Positions 60,760 through 64,000 of a stretch of DNA of 64,000 nt are shown piece after piece. Numbering within the stretch: position 1 is the first letter of the stretch; each line of letters begins with the position of its first letter. The notes under the pieces were generated by a model. The model did no database searches. It was not told the DNA's origin and saw nothing but the letters and a program-made list of their open reading frames with translations. The stretch is from Paulownia fortunei (lineage: Eukaryota; Streptophyta; Magnoliopsida; Lamiales; Paulowniaceae), in assembly GCA_019321725.1 (NCBI GenBank), contig CM033124.1, forward strand, positions 4,464,001 through 4,528,000. Reading direction: 5' to 3'. Position numbers and translations under genes: made by a program.

Positions 60760-63700
60760 GGGGGGCTCAAGCTCATTGCTCCAAGATAAAATACAACACC
60801 AGAAACAAGAGGATCATATAGACATTTCCAATAAGATACGAGGTAAAGGAAGCAAGAGGGTCATAAAGACATTGCCTATAAGATACGAGGTAAAGGAAGC
60901 AAGAGAACCGGACTATACATGGCTTGTATCATACCTCTCCATCATCCACTGCCTCATCAGTCAACTGGCAACAGCGGCAACAACTCCCAAAAGACCCTCA
61001 ATTGCCTAAGTGACCGCATGTGTTTCACTTGCAACCAAGGCAGTAGCATTCGATACATGTGCTTGACTAGCAACCAAGACAGTAGCATTCGATGCAACAT
61101 CTAAGCTCCACTCAATACCTGACACAATAACAAGCTCCACATGTCATCTCACATTTCCATTCACAATTAAGGTAATTGATAACTAAAACCATCAACCCAG
61201 AAACTGAACATGAACTAACAGATAGCATATCTGCAAACTTCGACCTTTAAGAGTAATACCAGTCACCAAAAGTACCTGCCTCAAATTCTTTGAACTCTTC
61301 GTAATCAAAAAAATAGAAAGTGAAGTTTCGTTACATTTTAAATGAAAGGTTAATCCAATGCTTGCAGCCAACATTAAAAAGTCAATTAACCATCTCATTT
61401 ACTTATAATCACACATTATAATCATACATTATAGGACTTGATTGTCGATGCAGTTATACAAAGATAGCACTAACAAATAATGTTACTAGGGTCATGCAAT
61501 GACGCTTTGGGAACTACAATGAGGTGTTCTTGATAATTTCACATTTGAACTTAGATACCATCCCTGGGCCTCACAACAATATATTCTAGATTATGCATTT
61601 GCATTCTGCTAAGGAATACTTCCAGTTATGTTAGGATCACAATGATAGTGGTTAAGTATTGACCTCAAATTCAATATAGTTTGGGCAAATGAAGTTGTTG
61701 TTTGCTGATGGTGTTGGTAGCTCTTGGCTTTGGTGTTGGTCCTGGTAATGAAGTGAATTCATCTTTCAGCTCTCAATGAAATAGCAATTGGATTACTAGA
61801 ATGAAGAAAGAGAAGGGTGATCCAAGGGTAACTCTAGAAATAACAAGATCATACATCCCACTAACAGAGCAAGTAACCAAAAGAGGAAATGCTAGAATAA
61901 GTGATTCTTGCTAGGCTGTTCACAGTTCTCCCAAGCAGTGAAGAAACATACTAGTAAAACCTACATGCATCATCTAAGAAAATATCAGTAGTATAAGACA
62001 CACAATATCAATCTTCCTCAAAGCAAATCATCCTCGGAAAAGTAAAAGGCATTAAACTAACAGCAGCAGCAAACTGGTTAAAGTACAAAAATGTCCAACT
62101 GACAAAAAATTACAACATTCTTACTTTCCATTCTCATCTTCAATTTACTGTTATTTGGTTAAGTATTTAAATTAGACTCAGCAAAGGTAAAAATCTCCTT
62201 ACGAAGAGTTGGGAAAGAAAATGTTACCATGTGGGGGAAGTTGCACAAACACAACACAAAGCCATAACTAAATTCACTTTCTTACCTTCAGATAACAAGT
62301 TCACAAAATGATGGGAAAAAAACAAGCAAATGTGAACGTCTTCTCAGATTCTCCTCTGAGATACCCTCCTTTAAGTGATGATGCAAAGGAAGAGAGAATG
62401 TTGTTTCCGGATGAATTACAAGACGAGCAAGCCTTGGAGTACAAATATAACTTCTTCCACCATTGCTGGAGGAAAGGAATGCTCCACTGCACATGGAATG
62501 CAGCGATTAAAACAACATATAAATGGAGCAGAAATGTAAACAGAGAGAAGCCTTTTAATCACAAGCCCAAGTCATTCTCCTCTGTCAAGTATTTTTAATA
62601 TGAAGTCACATCTTGAAATCAGTGTGATGATTGAAACTTTGCTAACTTCAGATCAAGCCAAATTCCAATCACTTATTTCATAGCTGCAAGTAAGATCCTT
62701 AAGGTGAGATATTTAACATAAAATCACTGAGCAGACTACATAGCAGTTTATAGGTAAATATAGGTTTCAAAATACCTGCTCAAGGAAAATAGCTTCTGCG
62801 AGCATTTTAAGGAGGAGATTACAAGGAGGAGGAGGAGGAGAAGTCTCATAAACACTGAAATAAATAACATAAAAACTACTTGACAATCTCTCTAGAGGTT
62901 CCCAAGGGTAGACCGTTAAACAAAACTAGGGCTTTGCGCCAAAGGGAAATAACATAATTTCTCCTAGAGTCCTTATCCCAAGGTCCCAAACCCCAAAGTA
63001 TTGGAAACCCAACCCCCTCCTAGGGTAATGGACCTACTTACCCTCACCCCCCCGTTCTTTGACCATTAGTGAAGGACGCCACCCTTTCCTCAAGACCTCC
63101 GATGCCTTATGACCCCTTACGGGTTGACCCTTTGATATAGTTTTAATGAATTAAATATTTAATACCTAAAGATACTTGTTTAATGAGTTTAAATATAACT
63201 GATTATCTTAGCATTGCAACTTATTCAATCTTAAGCTAATATTAATTGTTATTTTTTTTTTCAATTTTTCAGATAGAAGGACTAATCATTTACTAGTTTT
63301 TTTGGATTTTTTTTTTGTAGGTTTCAAGTTTCACTAGAATCTATTAAATATTGAGGTGCAACGAACCATACAAACTTCTAATTGTAAATTTTGGAAGATA
63401 TTGTAAATTAAAATTTTTAAATGAATAAACTATAAAGCAATCTGTTAATTTGATTATGGTGTGATGTCAATTATTACATTGAAAAGTGAATGAGTAGAAT
63501 ATTAGTGTATTCTTTTGAGACTGATTATTAGTTGTATTGCTATTGATAGCATCTCAAAATTTATAATTGACAACTAATCAAGTTTTCTAAAAACAAAATT
63601 TGATTTTTCACTTTGTCATTGTCTATCATAATTAGCTTTACCAATATGTATTCAATCATAACAGCAATCAGCATCCATATATAAGTATTGTATGATATGG

Positions 63701-64000
63701 ATGTGTTACCGACTTCAAAAGTTTAGAGAATATTGGTTAAAAGTAGTAATGCCTACCTTAAGATTGCATTTGGATTGAAAGATTTGGATTTGAGCAAATA
63801 ATTTGGTGACAGAGATTTCAAAAGGCTCAAATAGTAAGTGAATTGCAAATATGTCATAACTTAAAACGGTTACTAAAGGATTTGAATTCATAGCATCAAC
63901 ATAACTTGGTGTGCTTCTCGAGTTTGTAGAAATCATTGACATCCTCCAAAGCTCCCAATTGATCATTCGCATCTTCTGCATTAATCTCACGAAACAATCT
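60760..64000 (-). pseudogene. MON2-like gene fragment, unit B (runs off the window)
   Basis: A third copy, matching unit A from 51,140 to about 56,520 but lacking the equivalent of 53.1-55.06 kb. Exons: ~63,985-63,907 (INAEDANDQLGALEDVNDFY), 62,683-62,567 (YEISDWNLA, stop, SEVSKVSIITLISRCDFI) and 62,486-62,286 (LVIHPETTFSLPLHHHLKEG, RRSHLLVFFPSFCELVI). The last exon is one base shorter than in unit A, which shifts its frame. Arg CGA has become TGA in the middle exon, donors are lost, and the RLIFVLD exon is truncated to its last codons at ~62,800. A small tandem duplication ('aagatacgaggtaaaggaag') stands at 60,830-60,900. Confidence 0.7.

Overview
The window is nuclear DNA of a flowering plant, almost certainly a eudicot. 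It is AT-rich, its genes have introns, and it is crowded with plant LTR retrotransposons (Ty1/copia, Ty3/gypsy Tat-like and Athila-like). It also holds a decayed insert of chloroplast DNA. Nothing prokaryotic, viral or CRISPR-like is present.

Layout. 1-0.9 kb: copia reverse-transcriptase relic and the end of an LTR-like repeat. 1.9-11.9 kb: a Ty3/gypsy element on the minus strand (gag, protease, RT, RNase H, integrase). Between pol and its left LTR it carries a plus-strand (antisense) ORF of the 'putative gypsy type transposon' family, an 88-bp minisatellite and a nested solo LTR. 11.9-15.6 kb: no gene seen. 15.7-17.9 kb: intact two-exon SHAQKYF MYB gene (DIVARICATA/SRM1-like). 20.1-21.7 kb: intact two-exon UDP-glycosyltransferase of the UGT91 type. 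23.4-25.4 kb (minus): intact three-exon mitochondrial ATPase inhibitor (IF1) gene whose second intron carries a 373-bp-period duplication. 26.4-31.4 kb: worn-out copia element, followed by an LTR-like repeat to 33.3 kb. 33.9-46.4 kb: chloroplast-derived segment psaA-psaB-rps14-trnfM-trnG, all pseudogenes, split inside psaA by a 7.1-kb non-autonomous Athila-like retrotransposon flanked by a perfect AGATC target duplication. 46.8-47.5 kb (minus): orphan exon(s) of an MMTAG2 homologue. 47.8-48.2 kb: a Tourist-like MITE. 48.9-51.1 kb: repeat pair starting TGTCACRCC. 51.1-64 kb (minus): three tandem, rearranged copies of part of a MON2-like trafficking gene, each with disabling mutations.

Only three genes look complete: the MYB factor, the glycosyltransferase and IF1. 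They share no evident pathway and are separated by repeats. The rest is a record of events that can be partly ordered: chloroplast DNA entered the nucleus, the Athila-like element then jumped into it, and the MON2 fragment was duplicated and decayed. Some supplied open frames begin at TTG or CTG; the starts given here are at real ATG codons or at splice sites read from the sequence.
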